64,000 nucleotides of DNA from Cardiocondyla obscurior (taxonomy: Eukaryota > Arthropoda > Insecta > Hymenoptera > Formicidae), in the NCBI RefSeq assembly GCF_019399895.1, contig NC_091880.1, positions 3,844,001 to 3,908,000 on the forward strand, read 5' to 3'. Every line of letters starts with the position of its first letter. The first letter of the stretch is position 1. A program made the translations under genes and the position numbers. The notes below the pieces were generated by a model. The model was not told where the DNA came from, did no database searches, and saw only the letters and a program-made list of their open reading frames with translations. Of the stretch, positions 33,701-48,900 are shown in pieces.

Positions 33701-36700
33701 GATCTCATCTCTCACCCGGATTACAAACTAACACGCCGGGCCACGACCCGCGAGATGTTCGCTTCGAAATTTTTATATTTACGCTATCGCGTGCCGGGAC
33801 AACAAAGGCCCCCCGAGTGTTCCGCGGTTTTTTAGACGAGATGATGCAGTTCGGTGCAACGAACTGTTGGCGGCGTGGTACAAAAAAATTGCTGGCTGGA
33901 ATATCGGGAGTGACTTGCGCGAATGAACCGTCGGCTTACGCGAAAACGCTCTTGGCACTGTCACGTAGCTCGTTAATATATTTTAATTCCTAACAGCTTA
34001 ATTGCTTTATCAAAGAGGACTTATTTAATTAATAATGGCACGCTGCGCTTTCCATATTGCTTCATGCGAGAGCCGCTAACGCTCCTTTTGCGAGAAAGAG
34101 ATCACGATATTTTAATATTAATTCAATATTCGCACGATAAAAAAGATCGTTACGAGCATAATTAATATTTACTTGCGTAATCACTCACGTACCGAATATC
34201 TCGCTGTCTTTCACTTTCACTATTGGCGACAGAAATTATTAGGCCGCGGCAAAAGACTAGCAGATAGACGATCGACGATATTAAAGTAACAGTAAAACGT
34301 TTTAATTAACAATTACGTGCCGAAGTAACCATACGTTTACGTCGCCTCGACATTGTGCGTGAAAAGATTTATAGGAAAAACCGAGGAAGTTTGTCAGCCT
34401 TTCCGTCGTACTGTCGCAACGCGCTAACGAATGAGAGTGCCGCGAGAGTCCGAGGTTAATCGAACCCGTTCTCATTTATTTGTCAAAGCCCCGTCTGATC
34501 TCAGGGCTTTGTCTCCTAATCCCTAATCCGCAATCAGGGCCCATTGTGTGGGCAACGGGCCCACGGACATACCGGTGCGCGCATGCTCGCGCAACCCGTC
34601 GTGAATGTTAAGACGGGAGGGATTATGAAAGATTAAAATCGTGAGACAGAGAGAGATTGAGAATCCGCGGGAGAGGGGAAACGCGGGGGAGGGGAAGGGA
34701 GGGAATGGACCGTGGCTGGCCCATACGAAATGAAGATGAGCGGGTGTGCAGGACAGGTAGAATTTGGACGCGGGAGCGAGACGAGGACGGCGGTGCTCGC
34801 TCACGAGACGAAGATGAGTCGCAACGTGGGTCCTGGCGAATAAGGGAAGAACGGATATTCAAATAAGTTGATTCGTTAGTCGGCCGGATTAATTTGCTAC
34901 GACGGTATCGGATGTGCCGGCGCATTCATTAGGCGGACTGTTGGTAGTCCGACCCGTGGCTGTTCGTTCACGTGTGGAAGGATAGATAGTTGGTTCCTCG
35001 CCGGGTGTCCCAGGCTCGCTTCTATCTTACGGGCCGCAAAAACGGAACGCAACATTAAAATGTATAGGTAGCGAACGCTGTGCCGTGCAGAAAATGAGAG
35101 AACGAATGTAGTAAAAAAAATATAAAAAAATAGAAAGACAGCTTCAAAGACTGAAGTATATAATTAATCAGAATACTTCGGAAACGTGCGACTAAAATAA
35201 GTAGAGCAATAAAAATTCACCGAAAAAAAAAAAAAAAAAAAAAAAACTCGAATACAGAAATCATTGGCGCTTCGCTTTGCTCGTTCGACGAATGAACACG
35301 TGTCTGCAAGTCTGTATGTGTATGCTTGTCGCTGCACCGACGAGGTAAACTTGACGAAGTTTCTGCTCATGGCGAGAGAGACACCGACGCGGGAAACCTT
35401 ATGTGAAAAAGAAGGACGTCGGGTAAAAGAAAAAAAAAAAAAAAAAAAAGAAAAACACCGGTGATAGCGAGCGCGAGCAGGAGAGAACGCGAGAGAGAAA
35501 GAGACGCGAAGAGATAGGAGGGAAAGGGAGAGATCGAGGAGGATGAAGAGAGGAAGGAAGAAATGAGACGGAGGAGCGGTCTGACCGGGCGACAACTATT
35601 GTCGTCGGCGTGAAATATTGTTTTCCATGTCAGGCACGGCGCGTATGCACGAATAATGACACGTCGATTAATGTCCGCATTGCCAACCGCATGGCCGTCT
35701 ATTAATAGCGACGTCGACGCACGGAGATTTCTGGGTGGTGCGCGACTGATACCGTTGAAACAAAGCGGGACGAGAGGATTTGGAAATCACAATCCGCGCT
35801 AAGTTAATTAACGGCAAGAAATAATAAGAGCTGAGAAGTTGCGCAAAAAGGTGCGATTGTCTGAAAGTCAAGCGTTTCTCAATTGTCAGCCTTTCGCGCG
35901 TTTCAACGACTTCGGGGCGTTGCAAGCAGCGCTTCTTTCACCGTCGCTTTTTTTTTTTTTTCTCCTCCTTGTCGGCGGACATTCAATTTTCCAACGCGAC
36001 TCGAATTATTCGCGACGTTTACGAGCCCTAAACGCGCGGCGACATCGTTTAATTCCATTTCGTTCGGCGCGCGACTCGCGAACGGTGAACTCGCGAATAA
36101 CAGCCGTAACATCCCGCGGACAGCTAATGAGAGCGCCTCGCGTCTTCATTTAATACCGCAGAATTACACAGCGACGTGTCCACGGCGCGATGAATTCCGC
36201 TGGACGTTTAATTCCGATGTCCCGCGCGATAAACGCGTAAGGAAAGGTGCGGACACCCTCGCCGGGATTTAATCGGACGCCCATCGCAAACAGTCGCGAC
36301 GGCGAAGTGTATTCGCCAATTAGCACGATAATTCGCGAAGCGCAACACAAACCCGCGCTTATTTACACTATGGCGGATCGCCATCGGCGGTAAACGACTT
36401 AGTAGCGATAAGTAATATCTGAATTATTCATTCCAATAAAACACGTGTCTTCGAAAACGAAACAAAAAGATCTACGGTAGATTTGTCAGATTGAAAAACA
36501 AATTATAATGCGATAATGGTAATATGAATAGCGTCATTGTGCAACGAAGGTATAAATATTCACATTGTGTAACTAACACCTGATATTCTTTGATCGTTTT
36601 TTTTTCTTCTTTTTTTCTTTAATATTTTACTACATTTCTTCTAGAATAAATCTTTTTGTTGCAAAGAGTTTAGTCACTCCTGCTTAATTCGCGCACTAAT

Positions 36701-38046
36701 GTACGCGAATTATTAAGAGGCGCGTGCAAAGTAAGGTCGAGAAGTGATCGACGATTGAGATATGCTCGATTCGGCGGATATTCTGTCAATTGAGAACGCG
36801 CTCTTTTCCACTTTCGCTTCGATCTGTGCGATTAACGCAGCGGGTTCCGGTCAACGCCGGTCTCCGGCGATCATCCCGCGCGAGATCAGGTCGGTCAACT
36901 TCGTAAATCGTCCCTTGTGAGAATCCGGCGTTCTCAGGAATACGCACGTCGACGTGAGGACGGAAAAAAAGGGAAGGAAAGAAAAAAAAAAAAGGGAGAC
37001 ACTTTAAGTGCGTCGCAAATTGCAGTTTATGTATCACGAGGTGTCGGCTACGGGAATCTGTTAACCGATTCGCGTCGTCGAGGGTATCGATTGACGAACC
37101 GGATTCCACGAAATCGCTCGTAACGTTCGATTAATATAATTTTCGGGCGATGAAGCGGTGTTTTTTTTTTATTTATTTTTTTTTTTCTCCGTCCGTAGTG
37201 TCCAGTGGTTGACCTCCGGATTGATAAGACGCGACCGGACTTAACCAGCGTCGTCGTCCTTCGGTAATCCGCAAATCATTTGCGAGTCATGAAGCACGAA
37301 GACAATGGTCGTGCGAATAATAATGCGTGACTTATAGATATAGAAGCGTGAGAGAGCCAACGCGATCTCCGTGTGGCTCAGAATCTTTTCCCGCGGCAGT
37401 AAAAATATTGCTGTACTAACCATGTTATTTCTCAACAAATTAGTTCAACGTCTAATTTTATAGTACCGTCTTCGATAATCTCATTATTCACAGATTGGGA
37501 ATCAATATTAGCGCTGTTCTTCAGTTGCTTTTATAATGGTTAAAAGAGATTGCACAAAACGACGAAGAAAGAGACGAGGATGCTCGCGTAGCCTTCGGGA
37601 CGCTGCCGCTTCGTAGAGCTGCGCGCGATTCCACGTTACAGACCCGAGGATTAAATGTTAATTCACGTTATTCTCATTTACGTCAAAAGGGTAAGAGCCC
37701 AAGATCGCGGCCGCGCCGATCGAGCTGGCTATCGACGTCTGGTATTCACGGGACGCCGCGCGTCGGTCGCAATCGGATCTCCATCTAATTGACAGTGGCG
37801 GCGCAAAATCGTAATGCTGCGACAGGGCTTGTCAGATTTACGCGGTATATTCGACAATCGTTCCAATTAAGCACGCAGCGGAGCGGCGACTTCGCCGCTC
37901 CTACACGCGGACGCGACACGTAGAGCTAAATGTAAGTCGTTGTAATTGAGAAACTACAGTCGGGAGGTCGTGTATAATGGAGGCAATTAAAATCGTCGTG
38001 AAGGCTCTCTTTGTGATCGGACGAACGACACGAGGCACGATTGCGG
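30701..38046. other. Noncoding stretch
   Basis: No gene is recognised. Contents are an alternating CA/TG-rich segment near 32095-32200 (GCGCGCGTGTGTGTG), A-rich tracts at 32825-32865 and 33500-33570, a G-rich tract at 34667-34706, a poly(A) at 35223-35246 and GA-rich DNA at 35470-35570. Open frames of up to 152 codons (32944-33402 minus) show no domain. Confidence 0.5.
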
Positions 38047-38080
38047 CTCGCCTGAGATCATTATGATCTCAGCCGGCGAG
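38047..38080. repeat. Near-perfect 34-bp palindrome
   Basis: CTCGCC TGAGATCAT pairs with ATGATCTCA GGCGAG around a single central base, interrupted only by three extra bases (GCC) on the right. With almost no loop it is better seen as a dyad-symmetric protein-binding site or cruciform than as an RNA hairpin. Confidence 0.8.
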
Positions 38081-39877
38081 TATCGATTTGTTTCATCGAT
38101 GTCGTCTTAACTTTCATTCTTCACTCCGCGTTACGTCGCGCTGTATGATATTCAATATGTACGCTAACATTACAAAATCTGTAACATCGTGCGGCGTATT
38201 CTTTAAATTTTTCTTCCGGATAATTTTTTATTTAATTTTTTTTCCGATAAAAGGCACTAAGTACCGAGGTGCAATTTTCGTGTTTCGTGCTCGAGATAAA
38301 GGTCTGCTTTAGCGCCGTGAAATAATACGACAAAGATACGTTATGTGATTACGCTTGTCGCGTTAATTCTCCGATTGCGACTCGATTTTTGTTCGATCGA
38401 TCGTCCCTCGGAGCTCCTCGTGAACTTCAGTGCTTGCGGATACTTCGGTCTACAATAGGTAGCTAATAATGCAACAAAAGGGCTCGGCGTAACCGGTTGA
38501 ACCCGGAAAGCTCGTTTGGCCGCGTCTTAAGCCGCGTTAACAAATGCAAATCGCGACACGGCGACTTTTCCACGGGGATTAAACCGAAGTATCTGTCTTC
38601 TATTGTTTGGCTACTTCGATTCCTAACAAATGTCGTTTCTATTTTTGTCTTGTATCGTACCGCATAATTTGTCGGGCTGTAGATCGCGAGGTCAGATCAT
38701 CATTGTCGGCGCAAATAATACAGTGCGCGACACGTCGAGATAAAATAAAAAAAAAATTTTTCTCAACTAAAAGAGAGCTCGAGTAAGAGAATGAGATATC
38801 GTTTAACGCGCGCATAAGTATTTTAAATGTAACTTCTTCGGGCATGCCATCACGCTACGTAGCAACATCCAACGAGGAGCCATCTGTGCTATCGTCCCGC
38901 GAGCGCATTTTGCGATTGCATTTAACCGCGATCGATGGCCTGAGACAAAAGCGTCGGCAATTAATCCGAGAAAGAGAAAAAGAGAGAGAGAACGGAGCGG
39001 CGGCGGTCGTGCTGGTAACGCAAAAAGGTCTTCCTTCCCCCGTCTCTACAGCCGGGAAGCCCGCCGAAACGCGATTACGGCGTAATCGGCGGGTAGAAGC
39101 GAAGCGTGGAATTATCAGGATTTAAGGAGGCAACAAAGTGCGTTTTTACGAGGGTCCGTCCAAGGATGGCCTTTATAGTCCACCAAGCTCGTATTCCCGC
39201 TCGGTCTTCGCGTACCCTCTCTTTCTCCGCGTCCGAACCCTTCTCGCCGTCGCTCCGGCGTGCATGAATTGTATACATGTATATAAGCAGAAATACCGGA
39301 ATAATCATCGCCGAGATATAATTAAGCCACTAATGACCACCGTGGACCCGGCGATGGTGAAGCGGCCAGCATCACCAACGGGTCTCGGAGCCTCACGCGC
39401 GCCCGTTCGCGATAATTATCAAATAAAATAAACACCTCCGAGAAGGGACACGTAATGAATCAAATCGGGGGCACCCTCGGCGGCCGCGCCATCATCGAGC
39501 CTCCGAACCGCATTCACCTTCGCACGGAACGGATCGAAAATACCGCGAACGCGACGACGAGATTTCGGGGACGGCACTAATCGATATTATTACGCTAATA
39601 ACGCGCTCCGCCGACGTAATGGCGACGCTCTCGCGCGGGCGACCCGAGGCGCGTAATGAGCGTAATTACGCGAGGAATGCTCAATCTGTTGGTAAACCGA
39701 TGCCCGAGCCGGCCAATCTTCAGATAAGCAGCGCGCACCGAGATTTCACCGAAGGAAAATTGATCTGGTATCTCGATAAACCGCCATGCGCGCGCTTGCA
39801 GTAATAACGCGCGGAGTAATGGACAAGAATTGTGCTAATTGCGCGCGAATTTTCAGCGACGTAAAACACGTCGGAAA

Positions 39878-39909
<32 letters not shown>

Positions 39910-42900
39910 TTGTAATAATTAGGCAATCAAATAACGTTCATAAATTAACAACGTTGCGCAAACTTTGTAAAACGAATTCTCGCGCTTATTGTAAAGGAAA
40001 ACCTGCGGTGTGTCGTTTCATCGTGACGAACAAAATAAAAGGAGTCGGCGATAAGTGAAAAATTACATTAATCCTTTTCAAAGAAGATTTCGCGACGAGA
40101 AAAACTTGAGCTTTACCGCGTTGACGTATCTAATACTTTTATTACCATTAGCATGCTCGGATGCGCCTCTAGACAGGCATCCGAGAAGGTATGCGAGAAA
40201 CGCACGGCGGTTCGAAAAATCGGCGTGCCGAGGACGTGCGAATATTTGTTAGCGTCGAGAATCGATCGCACGATACATCCGCGCGTGCACCACCTCCCGC
40301 TACGTATGTCACGCGTCGCTCTCTTGATGAATGCTCGCGCAAGAGATAAGAGAGCACATAATCGTGCGTGCGGGACAATCCGGAGAATGCTAAGCGGTAT
40401 TTAATACCTGTACTTTTATTGTATATCTGCCGCGCGCCATTAGCGATCGAGGGAATAAGCGCGCGATTAATTTCTTTTTTTTTTCTCCTCCTTTTATATT
40501 TATCAAGCGGGCGCATCAGGTACGACAAACAAATTCAGAGAATCAGCGACTCTGCCTACCTGTTTCAAGAGACAAAAACTGATTCTCGAAGCTCCCTGCG
40601 AATAATCAAAGCGTTTAACGTTCCGCAAGAGTTTTAACGTCGATTTATTAATTATTTAGCGACTCGTGCGATTTTAATTTGAAGTAAAGGTATACGCGTT
40701 ACGGTAAAATGGTTTAAGAGAAGCGGACGTGAAACGGAGTAATCATGAACAATCCCTGAAGGGCCGGGAGCGGATAAGCGAGCCTGGTAAGGATTTCTTG
40801 CTGCGTATTGCTAGGCCTGGCCGCTACACCCTGCCTTTGCGTTTAGTAATAGGGACGGCCGAGGTGCGTATAAGCCGCGATAATAGATTATGATAATAAA
40901 TGGCATTGTGCCGGCGTGAAAGTGCCTAATACCGAGCCCGTGTTGTATTCATGATTCCCTGCGCGTCGCCCAATATCGCAACGACCGCTGGAGATGTATA
41001 AAAAAAAAAAAAAAGCTGCTTGAAAAATAGTTCTCGCGCAAGAGAGACAATTTTCTAATAATCTGGAATATTAAAGATCCGTTTTCTCCATTTATTCTCT
41101 ACAACGCGTGCATCTAGTATTTTATTAATACTTTTTAATTCAATGCGCACGCCAAAATATATCTCCGCGATAAATTTTATTAGGTACACAAAATTACGCC
41201 TCACGTGCATTATGTATATTGTACGTTATCGTGTCATCTGAACTTTATTAGCAATATCAATATAATTCTTAGCATCGGATACATAAATAATTGCCAGTTT
41301 CTTCGGCAGAAATTACGGGAGCGTTTCCTCGAGATTACGAAAGTGCAATTTGCCTATTGTTGCGTCCGCGGTCGACTGTATTAGCGCGCTAATGAGGTGT
41401 AATTACGTCCCGGTGAAAAATATCGACCGATTGCCGGGGCTTGCACAGATTTTCGCCGCTCGTGACTAAAAATCGAGCACGACGGACGGTCGCTCGCGTT
41501 TACCTGATGCCCAAAGAGAGATCCGCAGGTCCGATTCATGGAAAGATCCGATTCTATTCAGCGTAGTTTTACGACGGCCGGGTCCCTACCAAAATCAATG
41601 CGCGCTCCACGTCGTAATAATTTACGGCCGCTTTTAATTTTTCCCTTCAACGGCGTGCACGGCGTCGACGTGCGGAACGTATTGATGGCATCTCGGCCCC
41701 GCTTTATCGGCCTCGGCACGATGATCTGGACCCCGCCTCGGTGAGCGATTCTTTTAGCGGCTGGCGGAAGGAAGAATTCATCTCGCCGGGTACGCAGCTT
41801 ATGCCGACGAATTTCGACGCACGCCCGACACACGCTGCAACAATGCCCCCGACGACGGATGCACCGATCACGAGCCGAATTTATGCGCGCACCTTACGCG
41901 CGTGCTCCCGAACAGCATCCGCTTTCTGCCGCGCGGCAGAGGATCTCTCCTCTTCTTTTACAAGCGCCGTTGTCAAACCCTACGTCGAAGTTTCCACGAA
42001 TTTTTTATGTAAATACCAGATGAGGTATCCCTCTCTGCTTTAGCGTGCACACGACGGTGAATACTCGCGACGACGCGCACGTGCCATGTGCTTAACCCTC
42101 TCGAACGTAGTTGCATATATTATGCAGATTACGCACGAAAAGCGATACAATAAAAAAAAAATCAGTTATACATTCTAGTTTGCTTCTAATAGGAACGATT
42201 TATTCTTGGTAAGTTATGAGGTCGTAGGAAAAAAAAATTTATGCCTGAAAAATTTACTCTAAATAGTAAATTAAACATTACCGTAGATAACGTTAAAAAA
42301 AAAATTAATTTCTGATAGACATACATTCCAGGTGCAAGATTATTCTTTGTTTGAACGTCAAGTTATACAACGCAGTATAATCACGTCACTATTAGAAAAA
42401 AGTATTTGAGATAAGAAATAGATTTCGTCTTAAATTCAAAATAATTTTGTTGAAATATTTTATCTCTGTGTTTATTGATTTTATAAAATATTCCCTTTAA
42501 CGTTTCTTATCTACAAAAAAAAAAAGAAAAAGAAAGAGCATGGGAGGACTTCTTAAGATCTAACTTTGAAGTTCAACAAAGATGCGCAACAAATTGTCAC
42601 TGCGATTATAGTTCAGAAACTTAGTAGCAAATTGGCTGATCAAAGAACCGCGAAAGGGGGAGCGAAGAAATTACGTTGTTTCATGTAACTTCAACAGAAG
42701 AGTAGACTTAATAATACAGAGGGAAGGTAAGACTTGCGTCTAACGTCGGTGGGTAGGAGGACCGAGGAAAAGCGGATGTTGTAGCTCAAAAAAAAAAAAA
42801 AAAGGAAAAAAAAATTATCAGCCGAGATGCGTTTACAGCCGGCGACGTAGATAGCGTACGATTCAGGCGGGTTTATTTCTGCGAATTTCATGCAAATCTG

Positions 42901-45900
42901 CCGTAAGAGGGGATGGCCTCTTCTTTATGAATACGAGATTAGCCACCGCGGCGCGGCGGCTCGAGAACTAGGATCGCAGCACGAAACGGGAATTCGTAAT
43001 CGACGGACAGACGAGACAGACGGCGGCCTACGCCGCCCCGTTCATTATAAATTGTGCTTATTAGTAAAGCCGGTCGTTCGACGTTAAACACGGCCTGCTA
43101 AAACGCTAACGTCGCGAGGACAAGTCACGCTCTCCCCTTCCCCTTCTTTTTGTTTTTTGATTTTTTTGGGAGGGATTTTTTTTTTTACCGTCTATGTCGA
43201 ATCCGACGGAATAATCGCTACGAAAAACCGAGCAATTCGAGCCGCAACGATACCGTCGCGTTCCGGTAACTAATTTTAGCATCACAGATAATATTGCCTG
43301 CGATATATTTACGCCCGTTAGCGGATTAGCGAGAGCCAATCTTATCACACGAGCGAAGATAACGTAATTACATCGATACAAAGTTGCGTTACTTCTCGCG
43401 ATTTTCTCCGCGAGCGGCGTAATAATCGTGATTAATGCTAATAGAGTAAACGCGTGCAATTTATATCGCGTGGACGTTGAAGAAAGCCCGGGCGAAGGAG
43501 GCCCTGAAATTTATTCGCGCGGCGAACATTTGACGAAGATCCGTGACGCGGGCGCAGCGTGGACGATGAAATAGAATTGATCCGCGAGTGAATTTTAGCG
43601 ATTGATTTGCCGGCCTTTGCATTAGCGTGCCACCATGTCGACTCGATTCCACGCAAGGTGCGTTTTATTTCCTCCGCTCGCGATTAGGCGCGCCGACGTA
43701 ATGGCGGGCGTGCATACGTCGCATCGGCGTTCAATCAGCGACGTAAAATTTTACGGTCGCTTCGCGTCCTCGAATCAGTCAGTCACGTATTTTTTAGCGG
43801 AACGTGAAATATCGCGGATTCCAGGTCACCGGCTACGAGGAAGTTTTGCGTGCTCAGTCCTAATTTGCGCGTCGCAGAAAATTTCGCGATGCGGTCCCGC
43901 GATATACTCGAGATTAACGTAACAGGCGAATTTTCGATCGCGAATGTTAATTCACTGATTTTAGGCGTACGTCGAAATCGCGGTGGCGCAAGATAAAATT
44001 CGTCTCGTCGGCACGCGTTAACGACTAGTAATTTTAAGTTCTAATAACCGTTTCGAATCTCAACGACGGTAACGCGTATAAAGAGGACAAAAATCTATGA
44101 ATTCTACGGACGCTCTGAATATGCAGGGGAATACTAGAAAACGGTAAGTTTTTCACGCGTAACGCTTTTGAAAAATAAATAAGATTTAAATACCGATTAA
44201 GCTCGGCGATATTATAGCCGGCGGTTCTTCGCGGAATGGTGAAACTGTGTTGTTACCGAAGTGCAAAAGTTATTTTCAAACGTAGACGTATCTAGATAGC
44301 GCTATCACGCAGACTAAAGTGGCGTTGTTTTCGCAGAGTTTGCGTAGACTGTATGTATGTCCATGCCACTCCATCAACAATTTAGCTATCCGTGGAGATC
44401 ATGCAAAAACCATTGCGTTCATAAATCTATTATGCGAATAATTTGTTCCATGCGAATTTCTAAATTGCTCTATACGATAAACTTTCTTTATGAACTTACT
44501 CCTACGATGACGATAAATCCGGAACAACAAACTACAGTCGACGAAGAGAAAAAAAAAAAAAAAGAATAAAGAAAAAAAAAACGGCGTATTCCCTCTTAGC
44601 GAAGCGGTATACGTCAATTATCTCTCGCACGCCAAGTACACGTTTCGAGAATTTCGCCGAGAATGCGCGCAGTGACGAGTGATCACCATAATTCACGTCC
44701 TGCATTGTTAGCGTTAAGGACGAGGCGTATCGCCGCACGTAGGCATTTCCAGTTGCCGCGGACTCGATCGGACTCGGACGACTTTTTTCTTTTCTCTCTC
44801 CGCTTAATGCCGACGATCACGGCCGTCGTGTCAATTAACGCGGCTACGCGATAAACGCCGATTGCCGAAGAATGGACGCCCTCGTTTTTAATTGAATCAG
44901 CGCGAATCGAGAAACCGGCCCTCCTCTCCTCCTCCCTCCCTCCCTCCCTCTTCGCGGTATCCGCCGATCCGGAGTGTCCATTAAACGACCGATCGTTTCA
45001 GATAGAGAAAGTAGCTAGAGTCGTTTTAATGGAGCCTGATCGCGCGAGATAACAGGATTACGTTTCGAATCGTCGTCAAAAGCAACGGACGGTAGGTACG
45101 CGATCACGGTTAAATCCCGAATGAAGATTTTGACGGGCGAGTCTTTAGACTCGCGTCCCAGACAATCAAACGGCTCGTAAAATTAAAGATGGCCCAAAGA
45201 AATCTTTTACATCGAAATCGACAGACGTGAAATTTAAATGGGTAAAGGTTTACGACACTGGGAATCATGTTTGGGAGCTTCGAAGGAGGCATTGTGGAAA
45301 CCGATGCGTCAGAAATGGCAAATTCTTCTTCGAGTGCGCGCTGTAAATCGATCGCGTTATACTTTAACGATTTCTTAAAGTAATACATAAAATTATTTGC
45401 GCCCGGCGTATTAAATTGTCTTTACGTTCGTTCAAAATGCGGCTATAACGCGCTGCGATAAAAAGCGTTGCGCATTTATTTTCCTTCATATTTATCTCTC
45501 TTTGAAACCACGGCTTAAAATAAATTATTGGTAAACGTAACGATAGAAAGAATTTTTTAAAAATACGTACACACATGCTAGGACGTTTACGCGTTCGCTC
45601 GCTATTTCCGACGAAGAGACTAATTTTGTGGTGATTTCAACGCACGGTGTCCGTCGGATTCGACGACTGGCGCCAGCCAGACGAACTTGTCGCTCGCTTG
45701 AGACCGAGAGAAACGATGGTTGACTAACAGCCGCGCGTGCGATTGGGTTTCCGTGCGATAAGGGCCGGTAGGGTGTAAAAAAAAAAAAAAAAAAAAAAAA
45801 AGAGAGAAAAATATTTTAACGCGCGTTTTAATTGTCGTGCGAGCTTCGCGCCTCCGCGGCCAGCCTCAGATAAGCAAGTTACACAAACGCGAGATAATGA

Positions 45901-48900
45901 ATTATGGCTATTTTAATTGCCGTTCGCCCGGCCGCCTCTTCCTCGAGACGCTCGAAGTCGCGGTTCGCAAACCGCGGGTGATAACGGGCCCCCGCGCGAT
46001 ATATATTCCGTCCACCAATCGCTAATGATTTATCGTCGCAAGAACGGCCGACTGTTAAACGCCTTTCGCGAATTCGACTGCGAGACGGGCGCCGCTCTGG
46101 CGAAACGAGTCACTTAATCTCAATCAAAAAATTTCTTTTCGATCGCCTTGTGCTCGCTGACAATGAGATGCGCTTTAGGTTAACGTCGCGTTACAGATAA
46201 TCGTGATCCTTACATCGCGAGGTCGAAAGTGGACAAATCACCGTTTCAGATATTTGTTCCAAGAATAATTGATCAAGTAATAAAGCATGAGATAACGCGA
46301 GTTATTTTGCGGCACGCTATTTATTTTTTTTTTATAAAGCTATTTCCATCGTCGGTCAACCGTCAGCGTCAACTATTTCGCGAGAGAGCGATGATTAATG
46401 TATTTGCGAAATAATCGACATCGCGAAACCGCAGATGAATAAAAAAAAAAAAAACCCTGGCATGCTCGTTTGGGCTCACTCGGTCTAATTAGAAATAGAG
46501 AAAGCGAGCGAGCTAGTACTCCCCACACGTCCGCGTTGTCGTAATTAATTAGCCCCGGGGGAACTATTTACCCCTTTCCCCTTCCTGCCCCTTCCTCAAC
46601 CGGGTAAACAAATTGCAGCAATATTAGAAAACCGGACGCAAGGCGCTGCGAAATAAAAACCGACAGTGTTACACCTTTCTTTTAGGGAAAATTACTTTCC
46701 CCGATTAACCATTTCAAATTATTTATCTTTGGTTTTTTGAGCCGCACGAATTTATCAATTATAACACATTTATAGACGTATATAATTGTATTTAATAATT
46801 CTCGTTACGTCATCGATAGGAAACGTAACAGGTTCATTAAGCGTACCAGGTAATATTGAGATAAAATTAATTTTATATTTCAACCAGCACCGCGTTGCTT
46901 TACGGTGCATAACAGGTTGACTAATTTCGTTCAATTTAACCCACCGCCGTTAGTCGCGAACACGTTGCCGTCGATAGGCGAGACGAGACGGTCGCAATTA
47001 GGCAAACGTACGAGTCGCGGATGTTGCACCTCGCTATCCGAGTTGTCGCGGGATTAATTTTATAAGCGGAGCCTGTAATGCGCGATTGAACGCCGTCAAG
47101 AAATATCGTTCTTAATAGCGCGGGTACGTCGCGCCTCGCCGTAACTGTCGCCGATTAACGACGAATAATTTCGCCCGCGACTATTAATTACAATCAATAA
47201 CCGCCGCCCGTCTTCCTCCCCCGCTCCAGCCGCGTAGCGATTTTCTCACGATCGTGGAATCATAATCGCCGGTGAACGGGAGAAAAAAAAAAAAGAAAAA
47301 AGCCGGCGATAAATCCCCCTTCTCTCCTCGCGCATTTCTTTGCCTTTCGTAATTTTCATTCCGCGCCTCCGGCAACGGCAATTACGCTTCCCAGCAACGC
47401 GAACTCCTCGTGTATATCAATCGCGTTTAATTAGTCGTCGGCAAGCCGTTGTATCCCGTGATAGCAGGCGCGGGAATAAATCGCGAACGTACCGCAGAAG
47501 TATCGGCAACGCGACACCGTTGACCCCGATGGTATGAATTCGCTTTCTCGCCTCCCTTCCCTCCGCCCGGCTTCTTTCTTCACGAAAAATCCCATGCTCG
47601 CGCGAGTCTCATTAATCGCCGGCGATAGGCCCGGAAAAGCACTCGTTCCCGCTGGTAGCAATTAATTTAAACTCGGTCCGTCCCGCGAGATAAATCTCGG
47701 ACAGATATCGCGACATGCCCTTTTTTTTTTCTTTTTCTGCCCCTCGAGATCCGTTGATCTGTCGATGAGATATTTTACGGCTACCTCGAAAACAAGGAAA
47801 CAGGTGAATTCGTAGAAGATTTTAATGACTTTTCCTAATTGCACGTAAATGCATACGCCCACTAAAATATATTTTGTATAAAAGGCAGCTGATGCCGTCG
47901 CGATACTTAAATTAACTTGGCACCGGGTGTAAAAAGAACGGAGCGAATAAAAATTGAATACGGTGTTGTCGAAATGTCTTGCATCCGCCGGCGTTTTCGG
48001 GCCGGCGTGTCAGAAGATACGTTTCCGAAAACAAAAGCAAACAAAAGCACGATATCTAAATAGTGGGCGGGTGTATAGCGCCAACAGACGTTCCCTGACA
48101 CCGGTTTCTCTTATCTACGCAGGCATCGAAATCTGGCGTGTCGCACGCGTTTCCTCTCGCCACATAAATGCCGGCGCAAATCTCGTCGGTGCTTTTTATG
48201 TCTGGTACTTTTCGACAAGGAATCCCGATCTTTTCGTATACAAGCCGCGCGTTCTCGCAAGCGTTAAGCGTGAATCACACATTACGGTATAATGCAACGT
48301 GTCAAATATAAACAACAAATCATTGGTAATACATACTTTATACACTTAAAAAAAAAAAGAAAAAAGAAAAAGAGAAGAAAAAAGTCAGAGTTTGTAGTAG
48401 CGCCTGTGACGTTTTCGTTCTCGAGAGTTTCGACGGTATCTGTCGTGGTTAAATAATTTTTTTTCATTTATCTTCGCGAAGCAATCGATTTGCTGTCAAT
48501 GATTGATATCCAAGATAAATCTTCCCGAGCGGAATATAATTGAGGTTTATTAACGCCGATGTCCAGCCGGCATAAAGAAATTGTAACACGCTCGACCGAA
48601 ACGATGCGAAAGCCGGCGACATATTCCTGAATTTTTACCGAGAGCCTGCTACTTGCAACATACGGTAACTTCGTAACTACAGGGAATCCCAATTACGGCG
48701 GCTGAATTGGGATGGAGAAAAAGAAGAAGACGCTCTTCGCGCGTTGCTCAAATTTTCGCACGACACATACTAGCTGAATACGCCAAAGGAATCACAATCT
48801 ATATCGTACACGATTTCAACGTGCGCTATGTTTCAGCGGAACTGTATCTCTTCATATCAGCCGCGGAAAAAGAGAAAGTTAACGTTATTATTTTCTTTAA

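Noticed and set aside
38047..38080. bantam-like TGAGATCAT in the palindrome
   Set aside because: Only the first nine bases resemble the mature miRNA, and the palindrome has no loop and cannot form a miRNA precursor.
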